64,000 nucleotides of DNA from contig JAZREN010000065.1 in the NCBI GenBank assembly GCA_045660825.1, positions 1 to 64,000 on the forward strand. Direction: 5' to 3'. Each line of letters opens with the position of its first letter. Within the stretch, counting starts at the first letter, position 1. The position numbers and the translations under genes are program-made. Origin of the DNA: HGM04593 sp045660825. Lineage in GTDB: Bacteria > Bacteroidota > Bacteroidia > Bacteroidales > Bacteroidaceae. Below are positions 35,221-44,464 of the stretch, in pieces. A model generated the notes under the pieces. That model made no database searches and had not been told where the DNA came from. It saw nothing but the letters and a program-made list of their open reading frames with translations.

Positions 35221-35511
35221 AACACGACTGCTTTATTCACAAAACGTGCACACATTCTCGCTATTTTTGTGTAACTTTGCAGTCGCTTGCGACTGCTCAA
35301 CTACAGAGCACGCAACACCGGACATAAACAAAAAAAAGAAACAAGAAGAGTTGTATCCCTCCGTTTTCTGTCATACTGAGCATAGCGAAGTATCTCTTTT
35401 ATACAACATATTGAGATCCTTCACATCCGTTCAGGATGACAAATTCACGAATAAGAATTGAAATTGGGGCAACATCTATATTACTCAATAAACAAGGAAA
35501 CAAAGATATAT
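35221..35511 (+). promoter_or_regulatory. Promoter and long leader of typA
   Basis: TATTTTTG (35262-35269) and TAACTTTG (35272-35279) are overlapping -7 candidates. Right after comes CAGTCGC-TT-GCGACTG (35280-35295), a hairpin that would sit at the 5' end of the transcript. The leader of over 200 bases also holds dispersed repeat copy B. Confidence 0.5.
35369..35441. repeat. Dispersed palindromic intergenic repeat, copy B
   Basis: It begins TGTCATACTGAGCATAGCGA and ends CCGTTCAGGATGACA, with TATCTC and TTGAGAT inside. It lies in the typA leader and is closest to copy C at 53401-53480. Confidence 0.75.
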
Positions 35512-37308
35512 ATGCAGAATATTCGTAACATCGCAATCATTGCGCACGTAGACCACGGTAAGACAACACTCGTTGACAAATTGATGTTGGCAGGTAACCT
35601 GCTGAAGGAGCAGGACAATGACAAACTCACACTCGACAACAACGAGTTGGAGCGCGAGAGAGGTATAACCATCCTTTCAAAGAACGTATCAATCCAGTAC
35701 AAGGATACAAAAATCAACATCATTGACACTCCGGGACACAGCGACTTTGGTGGCGAGGTTGAGCGCGTGCTCAACATGGCCGACGGATGTATTCTGCTTG
35801 TGGATGCCTTTGAAGGCCCCATGCCACAGACACGTTTCGTGCTGCAGAAGGCATTGCAGATTGGTTTGAAACCCATTGTTGTCGTAAACAAGGTAGACAA
35901 ACCCAACTGCCGCCCCGAGGAGGTGTATGAAATGGTATTCGACCTCATGTTCTCTCTTGAGGCTACAGAGGAGCAACTCGATTTCCCCGTACTCTACGGT
36001 AGTGCAAAGAACAACTGGATGAGTACAGACTGGCGCAACGAGACTACCGACCTTACCGCACTGCTTGACGCAATCCTTGAGCACATCCCTGCACCCGAGA
36101 AGCTGGAGGGTACACCACAGATGCTCATCACATCGCTTGACTACTCGCCCTATACCGGCCGTATTGCCGTTGGACGCGTACATCGTGGTACACTCACCGA
36201 GGGCGCGAACGTGACACTCGTGAACCGCAACGGCGAACAGAGCAAAATGAAGATAAAGGAACTTCACACATTCGAAGGCCTTGGCCGTCGCAAGACCGAG
36301 AGCGTGTCATCGGGCGACATCTGTGCCATTGTGGGACTTGAGAAATTTGAGATTGGCGACACCATCTGCGACTTTGAGAACCCCGAGGCATTGCCACCTA
36401 TCGCCATTGACGAGCCAACAATGAGCATGCTCTTCACAATCAACGACTCGCCATTCTTTGGCAAGGAGGGCAAGTTCGTGACATCGCGTCACATACAAGA
36501 GCGCCTTGACAAGGAGCTCGACAAGAACCTTGCACTACGCGTGAAGAAAGACCCCGAGGAGGATGCATGGACTGTATTCGGCCGCGGTGTGCTCCACCTC
36601 TCGGTACTCATTGAGACCATGCGTCGCGAGGGTTATGAGCTACAGGTAGGTCAACCACAGGTAATCTACAAGGAGATTGACGGTGTAAAGCACGAGCCAA
36701 TTGAGGAGCTCACAATTAATGTGCCAACCGACTACTCAAGCAAAATCATCGATATGGTCACACGCCGCAAGGGTGAGATGCTGTCAATGGAGGCACAGGC
36801 CGACCGCGTGAACATCGAGTTCAATATCCCTTCACGTGGTATCATCGGCTTGCGCACAAACGTGCTCACAGCATCGGCCGGCGAGGCCATCATGGCACAC
36901 CGTTTCAAAGAGTACCAACCATTCAAGGGCGAGATTGAGCGCCGCACAAACGGTTCGTTGGTGGTAATGGAGAGCGGCACAGCGTTCGCATATGCAATTG
37001 ACAAGCTGCAGGAGCGCGGAAAGTTCTTCATCAGTCCACAGGAGGATGTATATGCCGGCCAGGTTGTCGGTGAGCACATCCACGAGAACGACCTTGTAAT
37101 CAACGTCACAAAGAGCAAGAAACTCACCAACATGCGCGCAAGCGGAAGCGATGACAAGGCACGCATTGTTCCACCAATCATCTTCTCACTCGAGGAGGCA
37201 CTGGAGTACATCAAGGAGGACGAATACCTTGAGGTGACACCAAAATCAATGCGCATGCGCAAGATTATCCTCGACGAGATTGAGCGCAAACGTGCAAATA
37301 AGCAATAA
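35512..37308 (+). CDS. typA: Translational GTPase TypA/BipA
   Basis: The ATG at 35512 gives 598 residues, the usual length. The G-domain motifs are AHVDHGKTTLVD (G1), ERERGITI (G2), IDTPGHSDFGGE (G3), VNKVDKP (G4) and GSAKN (G5). They are followed by the domain II and V-like parts and the BipA-specific C-terminal domain. It is a ribosome-binding GTPase linked to stress and large-subunit assembly. The upstream in-frame start at 35458 lacks support. A short-gap thioredoxin-fold lipoprotein gene follows. Confidence 0.97.
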   Translation: MQNIRNIAIIAHVDHGKTTLVDKLMLAGNLLKEQDNDKLTLDNNELERERGITILSKNVSIQYKDTKINIIDTPGHSDFGGEVERVLNMADGCILLVDAFEGPMPQTRFVLQKALQIGLKPIVVVNKVDKPNCRPEEVYEMVFDLMFSLEATEEQLDFPVLYGSAKNNWMSTDWRNETTDLTALLDAILEHIPAPEKLEGTPQMLITSLDYSPYTGRIAVGRVHRGTLTEGANVTLVNRNGEQSKMKIKELHTFEGLGRRKTESVSSGDICAIVGLEKFEIGDTICDFENPEALPPIAIDEPTMSMLFTINDSPFFGKEGKFVTSRHIQERLDKELDKNLALRVKKDPEEDAWTVFGRGVLHLSVLIETMRREGYELQVGQPQVIYKEIDGVKHEPIEELTINVPTDYSSKIIDMVTRRKGEMLSMEAQADRVNIEFNIPSRGIIGLRTNVLTASAGEAIMAHRFKEYQPFKGEIERRTNGSLVVMESGTAFAYAIDKLQERGKFFISPQEDVYAGQVVGEHIHENDLVINVTKSKKLTNMRASGSDDKARIVPPIIFSLEEALEYIKEDEYLEVTPKSMRMRKIILDEIERKRANKQ

Positions 37309-37331
37309 CATTTGCTCACGATATCACTAGT

Positions 37332-38411
37332 ATGAAAAGGCTGTCGATATACATCCTGCTGTTATTCCTCCTCTTCTCCTGCAAAGGGAATGAGGCATCC
37401 TTGTATACCATACAGGGAAATGGAGCCACAGAGGGCGCTGTATATCTTTGGAGTACCGATGAAAAACACAGGGAATTGTCGTCAACAGTAAGTAATGGAA
37501 GTTTCTCATTTTCCATCCCCTTGAGCAATGCAACCCGGCTGATGTTGGCACTCCCCGACGGCAATGTCGTTACCCTTTTTGCCGAGCCTGGACAAACTGC
37601 GGCATTGCAACCCGACAGCATGCTAAAAAGCGGGTGGCATGTGGCAGGCGGCACCACACAGGTGTTGCACGATAGCATTTCTCGTATTCTTGACGAAGCA
37701 ACAGATATCTCAAAGCAGAAAAAAATCATTGAGGAGTTCTCAAAGAAATACCCGTTGAGCGAGGTGAACGTGGAACTGTTCCGCCGTTACCTAATAGACA
37801 TCCCCAACCCCGACAATGAATATATCCGCAAAGCGATATCCAAATTGAGCGGTCCACTGCAGGACAACAGATATATTGCAACTATCAACAAGCAGCTCGA
37901 CAAGAAGAACGGCAACGTCAAGCACCGCATGTTCCCCACTTTCAACTACACCACAGCCGATAGCATAAAGACCAACATCGGACGTTACTCCGACAAGTAT
38001 CTACTTGTAAATATCTGGGCAACCTGGCATAACGGCAGCCGCGAGCAGTTGCAGGAGCTTCGCAGCATAAGAGACAGTGTTCGAAGCGAAAATTTCGCGA
38101 TACTCAATATCTCCATAGACAGCGACAGCACTGCATGGCTCAACGCGATAACCAACGACAGCATCATTGGTGACAATGTGATTGAGCCCAAAGGCATGAA
38201 CAGCGATATCCTGGAGATATTCAACATCACATCGCTCCCCTACTCGGTGCTAGTAACGCCCTACAAGCGAATAGCAGAATACAACCTGCCGCTCGACAGC
38301 GTTACTGCAGCCACAATTGATTCTTTGACACACAAGCACGACACAAAGAATCAGAAAAAGGAAGAGAAGAAAGTTAAGGAGAAAAAGAAAAACAACAGAA
38401 TAAAGATATAA
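37332..38411 (+). CDS. Thioredoxin-fold (TlpA-like) lipoprotein lacking the CxxC motif
   Basis: The 359-residue protein has a lipoprotein signal with Cys17 (LLLFLLFSC). Residues 25-110 look like a DUF4369-type beta domain. Residues 200-340 form a TlpA/AhpC-like thioredoxin fold (YLLVNIWATWHNGSREQL, LNISIDSD, SLPYSVLVTPYKRI). Where active relatives have W-C-x-x-C, this one has Trp232-His233-Asn-Gly-Ser236, so both redox cysteines are gone. It ends in a very basic Lys/Glu tail. It probably binds or scaffolds rather than exchanging disulfides. The yifB gene begins two bases after its stop. Confidence 0.82.
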   Translation: MKRLSIYILLLFLLFSCKGNEASLYTIQGNGATEGAVYLWSTDEKHRELSSTVSNGSFSFSIPLSNATRLMLALPDGNVVTLFAEPGQTAALQPDSMLKSGWHVAGGTTQVLHDSISRILDEATDISKQKKIIEEFSKKYPLSEVNVELFRRYLIDIPNPDNEYIRKAISKLSGPLQDNRYIATINKQLDKKNGNVKHRMFPTFNYTTADSIKTNIGRYSDKYLLVNIWATWHNGSREQLQELRSIRDSVRSENFAILNISIDSDSTAWLNAITNDSIIGDNVIEPKGMNSDILEIFNITSLPYSVLVTPYKRIAEYNLPLDSVTAATIDSLTHKHDTKNQKKEEKKVKEKKKNNRIKI

Positions 38412-38412
38412 T

Positions 38413-39951
38413 ATGCTCGTAAAGGTTCTTGCAGCAGCCATACAAGGCATAAACGCAACACTTGTCACCATTGAGGTCAATGCATTGCGAGGCATAAAGT
38501 TCTATCTCGTAGGACTCCCGGACAACGCTGTCAAGGAGAGCCAACAACGAATAAACTCGGCATTCCACCACAATGGTCTGCGCTTTCCCAGCAAGCAGAT
38601 CATCGTGAACATGGCGCCAGCCGACATAAAGAAGGAGGGCTCGGCCTATGACCTGCCAATTGCCATTGGCATACTCGCCGCCGACGAAGCCGTATCGACC
38701 GCAAAGCTCGACCGCTACCTTATAATGGGAGAACTCGGACTCGACGGCAAGTTGTTGCCCATCAAGGGCGCACTACCCATCACCATCAAAGCCAAAGAAC
38801 TGGGTTACGAAGGCATAATACTACCCGCCGGCAATGCAGCCGAGGCTGCTGTTGTCAACGGCATCACCGTCTATGGCGCCAATGACCTTTCACAGGTGCT
38901 GCAGTTCCTTGACGACAAGGAAGAGATTCCCCCATACAAGGTTGACATTGTAAACGATTTCTATTTAAAGCAAAGTTCATTTCCTTTCGATTTCAGCGAG
39001 GTGCGCGGACAGGAGAGCGTGAAACGCGCCTTTGAGGTAGCAGCTGCAGGCGGCCACAACCTTATTATGGTAGGTCCTCCGGGAAGCGGAAAGTCAATGA
39101 TGGCAAAACGTCTGCCCTCAATACTGCCGCCACTCACTCTTGATGAGAGCCTTGAGACAACAAAGATACACTCCGTGAGCGGGATGATGCCCGACGGCAT
39201 ATCACTCATCACCCAACGCCCATTCCGCAGCCCGCACCACACAATTTCGTCGGTAGCGCTGTGCGGTGGAGGAGCAAACCCCAAGCCCGGCGAGATATCA
39301 CTTGCACACAACGGCGTGCTGTTCCTTGACGAATTGCCCGAGTTCAGCCGCGACGTGCTCGAGGTGATGCGCCAGCCGCTCGAAGACCGCAAGATTTGCG
39401 TTGCACGCGCCAACTACAAGGTGGAGTACCCTGCCGGCGTCATGTTCATTGCATCAATGAACCCATGCCCCTGCGGTTACTACAACCACCCAACCAAGCC
39501 CTGCACATGCAGTCCCGGCCAAGTTCAGCGATACCTTAATAAGATAAGCGGACCGTTGCTCGACCGCATCGACCTGCAGATTGAGATTACCCCCGTACCA
39601 TTTGAGGATATATCGAAAACAGCACCAGGCGAACCAAGCGCAACAATACGCGAGCGCGTTGTTGCCGCACGAAAAATACAGGAAGAGCGCTATAAGACAG
39701 AGAAAGGCATATACTGCAACGCACAGATGACACCCAAACTGATTTCAAAATATGCCGCACTCGACGAAACAAGCCTTGCAATGCTCAAGACCGCCATGAC
39801 AAAGTTCGACCTCTCGGCACGCGCATATGACCGCATACTCAAGGTTGCACGCACCATTGCCGACCTCGACGGCAGCGAGAACATACAGTTCCAGCACATA
39901 GCCGAGGCCATAGGCTACCGTAACCTTGACCGTGGCAGCTGGGGAACATAG
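38413..39951 (+). CDS. yifB: YifB/ComM-family Mg-chelatase-like AAA+ ATPase
   Basis: The 512-residue protein begins with the Lon-protease-like ChlI domain (FYLVGLPDNAVKESQQRINS). The AAA+ module has Walker A GPPGSGKSMMAKR near residue 223 and Walker B LFLDELPEF. A Mg-chelatase C-terminal domain ends in the usual IAEAIGYRNLDR. ComM proteins are hexameric helicases that help integrate foreign DNA in competent bacteria; the role in Bacteroidales is untested. It follows the lipoprotein gene with a two-base gap. Confidence 0.95.
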   Translation: MLVKVLAAAIQGINATLVTIEVNALRGIKFYLVGLPDNAVKESQQRINSAFHHNGLRFPSKQIIVNMAPADIKKEGSAYDLPIAIGILAADEAVSTAKLDRYLIMGELGLDGKLLPIKGALPITIKAKELGYEGIILPAGNAAEAAVVNGITVYGANDLSQVLQFLDDKEEIPPYKVDIVNDFYLKQSSFPFDFSEVRGQESVKRAFEVAAAGGHNLIMVGPPGSGKSMMAKRLPSILPPLTLDESLETTKIHSVSGMMPDGISLITQRPFRSPHHTISSVALCGGGANPKPGEISLAHNGVLFLDELPEFSRDVLEVMRQPLEDRKICVARANYKVEYPAGVMFIASMNPCPCGYYNHPTKPCTCSPGQVQRYLNKISGPLLDRIDLQIEITPVPFEDISKTAPGEPSATIRERVVAARKIQEERYKTEKGIYCNAQMTPKLISKYAALDETSLAMLKTAMTKFDLSARAYDRILKVARTIADLDGSENIQFQHIAEAIGYRNLDRGSWGT

Positions 39952-40020
39952 TGGACACACCACGCACGTGGTGCAGAGTTATCAAGTTTTTTTAGGGTGG
40001 AGAGATATGTTTTTACTATA

Positions 40021-40923
40021 ATGGCAAATATGACTGAAAATAATGAGATATGGATATTCCTTTCTCATTCAAACAAGGATTATGAAAAAGTTAGGCAAGT
40101 AAGGAATCTGCTAGAAGAGCATTCTTTGAGACCCCTTATGTTTTTTCTGAAATGCCTGAACGATGATGATGAGATAGACTCGCTGATAAAACGCGAAATA
40201 GACTGCCGCACACGCTTTATACTATGCGACAGTGAGAATGCAAGAAATTCTTATTGGGTGCAAAAGGAGATGGAATATATCAAGTCACAAAACCGACATC
40301 TCGTCACGATTGATTTATCAAAGAGCATAGAAGAAATCTACTCAACCTTGAACCATTTTATCAACCAGACAAGAATCTTCATATCCTATAATGGCAATGA
40401 ATTCAAACTGGCTGATATGGTTTACAATCGACTCTCAAAATTAGATTTTTCAGTTTATATTGACAGGCTTTGGGATTTTAGCCAACCATACAAACAGAAA
40501 TACAGTGATACTATACATCATTTAACAGACTCCGTAATAAGAACAAATGGATATGTAGTCGCGATCATGAATAAAAAGATTTTGGTTCCAACCAGCGGTT
40601 CCAGATATGAGCTCAAGAAAGCCATACACGAGAACATCAGCACATGCAGCAAAACCCCAAACATAATTCCATTCGCAACCGACGCCTCTGTCATCAGTGC
40701 AATATCAGAGGATGCAGAAATCAACATATTGACAGAATGTAATATCAAAAACCTTGAACAGTTCTGCAGCATTGAAGACAAATGCAATGAGATTGTTAAG
40801 ACCGTCATTGCAAAACTGATGTCATCCGGTTCAATAAAAGTTCTTGCCGACAACTTTGCACAAGATGGAAATGCAAAGGAAGCCGAATTCCTCTACAGTA
40901 TTATAGATAGCGAATTTTTATGA
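40021..40923 (+). CDS. Tandem TIR-domain protein
   Basis: From the ATG at 40021 there are 300 residues with two TIR domains. TIR1 (about 11-98) has WIFLSHSNKDYEKV and SYWVQKEMEYI, where Glu83 is in the position of the NAD-cleaving glutamate. TIR2 (about 118-220) has RIFISYNGNEFKLADMVYN and SGSRYELKKAI, with Glu197 in the similar place. The rest is a helical tail with a TPR-like end. Bacterial TIR proteins often act in phage defence or as NADases. No Thoeris ThsA, cyclase or other effector adjoins it. The gene is AT-richer than its neighbours, suggesting transfer. GTG at 39997 is a possible earlier start. Confidence 0.85.
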   Translation: MANMTENNEIWIFLSHSNKDYEKVRQVRNLLEEHSLRPLMFFLKCLNDDDEIDSLIKREIDCRTRFILCDSENARNSYWVQKEMEYIKSQNRHLVTIDLSKSIEEIYSTLNHFINQTRIFISYNGNEFKLADMVYNRLSKLDFSVYIDRLWDFSQPYKQKYSDTIHHLTDSVIRTNGYVVAIMNKKILVPTSGSRYELKKAIHENISTCSKTPNIIPFATDASVISAISEDAEINILTECNIKNLEQFCSIEDKCNEIVKTVIAKLMSSGSIKVLADNFAQDGNAKEAEFLYSIIDSEFL

Positions 40924-41031
40924 ATTTGAAAGACTTTCACATAGGAGCACCAGCAATGAACAAAATAGAAAATTTTGAAATAACTTTGTGAAAATAGTTT
41001 CTTTATTAAGACACGTGAATACATCATCGAT

Positions 41032-41616
41032 ATGGGAATAAACAACATCTGCATATACTGCGCATCGAGCAACAAGGTGGCCGAAATCTACGGCGACACG
41101 GCCTATGAGCTTGGAGCACTGCTTGCCAAGGAGGGAATAACCGTGGTTACCGGTGCCGGGAGCATTGGGCTCATGCGCAAGGTGGAGGACGGTGCACTGG
41201 AGAATGGCGGCAAGGCCATTGGCGTGATTCCGCAGTTCATGGTTGACCAGAACTGGCACCACCCCGGACTTACCGAGCTTCACATCACCGGTTCAATGCA
41301 CGAGCGCAAGCAGATGATGGCCAACCTGAGCGATGCGGTCATTGCACTTCCGGGCGGTTGCGGAACAATCGAGGAGCTGAGCGAGATTATCACATGGAAA
41401 CAGCTGGGGCTTTACCTGAACCCCATTGTTATCCTCAACATCAACGGCTACTACGACCACTTCATAGCACAGCTTGACAAGGCCGTAGAGGAGCACTTCA
41501 TGGGTGAGATACACAGCAAGATATGGAGCGTAGCCACAACACCTGCCGAGGCTCTTGAAGCAATACGCAACACTCCACGTTGGAGTGCCGAGGTAAGAAA
41601 GTATGCAGCGCTATGA
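41032..41616 (+). CDS. LOG-family nucleotide phosphoribohydrolase (TIGR00730)
   Basis: The 194-residue Rossmann-like protein has VTGAGSIGLMRKVEDGALEN and PGGCGTIEELSEIITWKQLG, the P-G-G-x-G-T-x-x-E motif of the LOG family. Members cut nucleoside 5'-monophosphates to base and ribose 5-phosphate, including cytokinin precursors. It is the first gene of a run that continues with DUF4271 (ATGA overlap), hemD, rnpA, yidD and TatD. That setting looks housekeeping. Confidence 0.93.
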   Translation: MGINNICIYCASSNKVAEIYGDTAYELGALLAKEGITVVTGAGSIGLMRKVEDGALENGGKAIGVIPQFMVDQNWHHPGLTELHITGSMHERKQMMANLSDAVIALPGGCGTIEELSEIITWKQLGLYLNPIVILNINGYYDHFIAQLDKAVEEHFMGEIHSKIWSVATTPAEALEAIRNTPRWSAEVRKYAAL

Positions 41617-42308
41617 CATTTGAACCAGCACCATACAGCATGACAAATGACAACATCATTCTGCTGTTGCTCATTTTCAACTTGGTAGGCATATCGTATG
41701 TCCTGCTTATGAATGGTGCAAGCATAATCGAACGTGCAAAGTGTATATTCTACTACGAGAACAAATCCACTCCATACAATGACAGGACGCATATAACAAA
41801 AATATGCAATTCTCTGATGGATTTCCAGACCATCTTCTATGCCACCATTGTCACTACCGGCATTATTGACGAACACCGTTTCAACATCACACAAGAGAAT
41901 TCAATACCTGTATTGGGCACACTTGCAGCAATTTTCATTGTATACCTTTTAATAAAAAGAGGTTTGTACTACATTGTCAACAACATACTCTTTCACAAAG
42001 GGGCAAGCGAGGAGTGGGACAGTTTCTATCTCTTTGCCACAAAGCTTTGGGGATTCACCCTGACACCCGCCGCATTGGCCATTCTTTTCCTGCCGGAACT
42101 ACCTTTAAAATATGTCGAAATTTATTCAATTCTGACACTTGCAGCCTATCTATTCACACTAATCAGAGGGGCTTCCAAAATCATTTTTGCAAAAAAATGC
42201 ATTTATGTGGATATTTTTTTGTACCTTTGCGCACTTGTTTTTCTACCCATGGCTATGGTGTGGAAAACCATACTACAACTGAGTGATTTTATAACTATAA
42301 AAATTTAG
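41613..42308 (+). CDS. DUF4271 membrane protein
   Basis: The ATG at 41613 overlaps the LOG stop as ATGA and gives 231 residues. Six or so membrane helices are visible (IILLLLIFNLVGISYVLL, VLGTLAAIFIVYLLI, FTLTPAALAILFLPELPL, LFLYLCALVFLPMAMVWK-type end). The pattern matches the Bacteroidetes-specific DUF4271 family, usually found right before uroporphyrinogen-III synthase as here. The function is unknown. Confidence 0.85.
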   Translation: MTFEPAPYSMTNDNIILLLLIFNLVGISYVLLMNGASIIERAKCIFYYENKSTPYNDRTHITKICNSLMDFQTIFYATIVTTGIIDEHRFNITQENSIPVLGTLAAIFIVYLLIKRGLYYIVNNILFHKGASEEWDSFYLFATKLWGFTLTPAALAILFLPELPLKYVEIYSILTLAAYLFTLIRGASKIIFAKKCIYVDIFLYLCALVFLPMAMVWKTILQLSDFITIKI

Positions 42309-42312
42309 AGCA

Positions 42313-43056
42313 TTGAAGGTAAGTAAGATTCTGGTATCACAGCCCAGACCTGCGACAGAGAAATCTCCATATTTCAGCATTGCGGAGAAGCACAACGTGC
42401 AGATTGACTTTTGTTCTTTCATAAAGGTAGAAGGTGTTACAGCAAAGGAATTCAGACAGCAGAAGGTATCCATACTCGACCACACTGCCATCGTATTCCT
42501 CTCACGTCACGCCATTGACCATTTCTTCACATTGTGCAAGGAACTCAGAGTGACTATCCCCGACGACATGAAGTATTTCTGTCTCTCGGAGACCATCTCT
42601 TTATATATCCAGAAGTACGTACAGTACCGCAAGAGAAAGGTACATTACGGTAATGGCCACATCCAGGATCTTGAACCTTTGTTTGCAAAGTACAAGACCG
42701 AAAAATACTTTGTGCCTTCATCAAACGTACACAGTGACGACTTGAACCAGTTGTTCGACAAGTACGGCATCCAACACTCACAGGCCGAGATGTACCGCAC
42801 TGTAAGCACAGAGATTGCCCCCGAGTACATCAAGTCATTTGACATGCTCATCTTCTTCAGTCCACACGGTATCGATTCATTGAAGAAGAATGTCCCCGAC
42901 TACGTACAGGGCGAGCAGCTAGTCGCATGCTTTGGCAACGTGACTGCAGAATACATCAAGGAGCACGGCTTGAGACTCGACCTTGAAGCGCCTTCGGCGG
43001 CGGCGACCAATATGCCTGCAGCCTTGGACGCATACCTGACAGCGAACAACAAATAA
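42313..43056 (+). CDS. hemD: Uroporphyrinogen-III synthase family protein, TTG start
   Basis: The 247-residue protein begins at a TTG codon. The next residues KVSKILVSQPRPATEKSPY match the usual N-terminus, and no ATG fits. Two Rossmann-like halves with FLSRHAIDHFF, YFVPSSNVHSDDLNQLF, YRTVSTEI and FFSPHGIDSL support HemD, which closes hydroxymethylbilane to uroporphyrinogen III in tetrapyrrole synthesis. It begins four bases after DUF4271. In gut Bacteroidales that lack a full haem pathway this orthologue may have another role. Confidence 0.82.
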   Translation: MKVSKILVSQPRPATEKSPYFSIAEKHNVQIDFCSFIKVEGVTAKEFRQQKVSILDHTAIVFLSRHAIDHFFTLCKELRVTIPDDMKYFCLSETISLYIQKYVQYRKRKVHYGNGHIQDLEPLFAKYKTEKYFVPSSNVHSDDLNQLFDKYGIQHSQAEMYRTVSTEIAPEYIKSFDMLIFFSPHGIDSLKKNVPDYVQGEQLVACFGNVTAEYIKEHGLRLDLEAPSAAATNMPAALDAYLTANNK

Positions 43057-43069
43057 AAGATAATTCCTT

Positions 43070-43094
43070 CAGCCTCGTCCACAAGACGGGGCTG
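43070..43094 (+). terminator. Weak hairpin after hemD
   Basis: CAGCCTCGTC pairs with GACGGGGCTG (one G-T) around CACAA. No T-run follows, so it may only attenuate between hemD and rnpA. Confidence 0.4.
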
Positions 43095-43119
43095 ATTCAT
43101 TAAAAAAACGGACGTAGGG

Positions 43120-43527
43120 ATGAAACGCAACACATTCCCATTGAAGGAGCACCTGAAGAGTAAAAGAGTCATTGAGCAGGTATATGCCAATGGCGCTTCG
43201 GTCACATCATATCCTCTGCGAGCAATCTTCATTGAGCAGCCACAGGAAGAACAGGAACCCACTGCAGCCATCCTCATCAACGTTTCGAAAAAGAGATTCC
43301 GCCACGCCGTTGACCGCAACCTTGTCAAGCGACGCATACGCGAGGCCTACCGCACAAGCAAGCATCCTTTTGTTGAAAGCCTGGAGAGCAATGGCAAGAA
43401 AATGGCTGTTGCCATCATATACATAGACAACAAGCACAACAGCACTGCGTTCATAAGAAAGAAAATGGGCAAACTGCTCGAGAGCATACTCACAAAAGGT
43501 GGCATCATATGCGAAAATTCTTTATAA
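43120..43527 (+). CDS. rnpA: Ribonuclease P protein component
   Basis: The 135-residue protein has the family's basic character and signature: NVSKKRFRHAVDRNLVKRRI near residues 58-77, then REAYR. It binds the RNase P RNA and helps cut tRNA 5' leaders. Its 3' end overlaps yidD by 19 bases, the classical rnpA-yidD arrangement. rpmH is not adjacent here. Confidence 0.96.
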   Translation: MKRNTFPLKEHLKSKRVIEQVYANGASVTSYPLRAIFIEQPQEEQEPTAAILINVSKKRFRHAVDRNLVKRRIREAYRTSKHPFVESLESNGKKMAVAIIYIDNKHNSTAFIRKKMGKLLESILTKGGIICENSL

Positions 43528-43730
43528 CATTACTTATATTACCCATAAGGTTCTACCAAAAGGTAATATCTCCAATGACACCCCCATCGTGCCGTTTTAC
43601 CCCCACATGCTCACAATATGCCATTGAGGCCCTACGCAAGCATGGCCCATTCAAAGGCCTTTACCTTGCCATCAGACGCATTCTGCGCTGCCACCCATGG
43701 GGAGGTTCGGGATATGACCCCGTACCATAA
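43509..43730 (+). CDS. yidD: Membrane protein insertion efficiency factor YidD
   Basis: The 73-residue protein has FYQKVISPMTPPSCRFTPTC, GPFKGLYLAIRRILRCHPWG and the invariant cysteines, all typical of YidD. It sits at the inner membrane and aids YidC-dependent insertion. It overlaps rnpA, and the TatD gene begins 13 bases after its stop. Confidence 0.96.
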   Translation: MRKFFITLLILPIRFYQKVISPMTPPSCRFTPTCSQYAIEALRKHGPFKGLYLAIRRILRCHPWGGSGYDPVP

Positions 43731-43743
43731 AAAAGTAGCCGCC

Positions 43744-44364
43744 ATGACAGCCATAGACATACACACCCATAACAGCACTGTAGCCCCAGACGCGATATTC
43801 AACAGTGGTTGCAGCTACATCGCAGGCAGGAGCATCTCCATTGGATTACACCCATGGCACATCAATGACAACTGGAAAAGCGAACTTGCGAACATTGCAG
43901 AATGGGCAAAAGCCGCGAATGTCGTAGCCATTGGCGAGTGCGGGTTCGACATGCTTAAATCACCCGCAGACATTCTATTGCAGGAAGAGATATTCCTGGC
44001 CCATGCACAACTTTCCGAAGCGCTTTGCAAGCCGCTCATCATACACTGCGTAAAAGCTTTTGACCGCCTTATGTCACTGCACAAGGAACAGAGACCAAGG
44101 CAGGCATGGATTATACATGGTTTCCGCGGCAAGCCACAGCTGGCAGTACAGCTCATCGATGCCGGTTTCTACATTTCACTTGGCGAAAGGTTCAACCCCG
44201 ACAGCGCAAAAGCTATCCCGACCGACAGACTATTCATTGAAAGTGACGAAAGCCCGCTTCCAATTGCCGACATATATGCATCTGTCGCAGAAGCCAAAGA
44301 GATACCGGCAGAACAATTGGCATTGGAGATAATGACAAATGCACGGATATTCAGACAATTTTAA
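43744..44364 (+). CDS. TatD-family metal-dependent hydrolase
   Basis: The ATG at 43744 (MTAIDIHTHNS) gives 206 residues; the in-frame ATG at 43714 lies inside yidD and is less likely. H-T-H in IDIHTHN, the Glu of AIGECGFD, LIIHCVKAFD, WIIHGFRG and IESDESPL supply the TatD metal ligands. TatD enzymes are DNases or D-aminoacyl-tRNA deacylases. It is shorter than the usual 250-260 residues, as in other Bacteroidetes TatD proteins. It is the last gene of the run that starts at the LOG gene. Confidence 0.9.
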   Translation: MTAIDIHTHNSTVAPDAIFNSGCSYIAGRSISIGLHPWHINDNWKSELANIAEWAKAANVVAIGECGFDMLKSPADILLQEEIFLAHAQLSEALCKPLIIHCVKAFDRLMSLHKEQRPRQAWIIHGFRGKPQLAVQLIDAGFYISLGERFNPDSAKAIPTDRLFIESDESPLPIADIYASVAEAKEIPAEQLALEIMTNARIFRQF

Positions 44365-44413
44365 CGCATTTCCTCCGTTTATAGCAACAAGAAGGAATGT
44401 TTATGCCAAATAA

Positions 44414-44445
44414 TTGGCTACGATAAACAAAATTCCTTATTTTTG
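44414..44445 (+). promoter_or_regulatory. Promoter of the amino-sugar cassette
   Basis: TTG (44414-44416), a 21-base spacer and TATTTTTG (44438-44445) match the Bacteroidetes promoter form, 20 bases before the ATG at 44465. Confidence 0.65.
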
Positions 44446-44464
44446 TCATCAACAAGTAAGCGGC

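Noticed and set aside
40021..41616. TIR plus LOG as a two-gene defence system
   Set aside because: The LOG gene starts a housekeeping run with DUF4271, hemD, rnpA and yidD and is 108 bases away. The pairing looks accidental.
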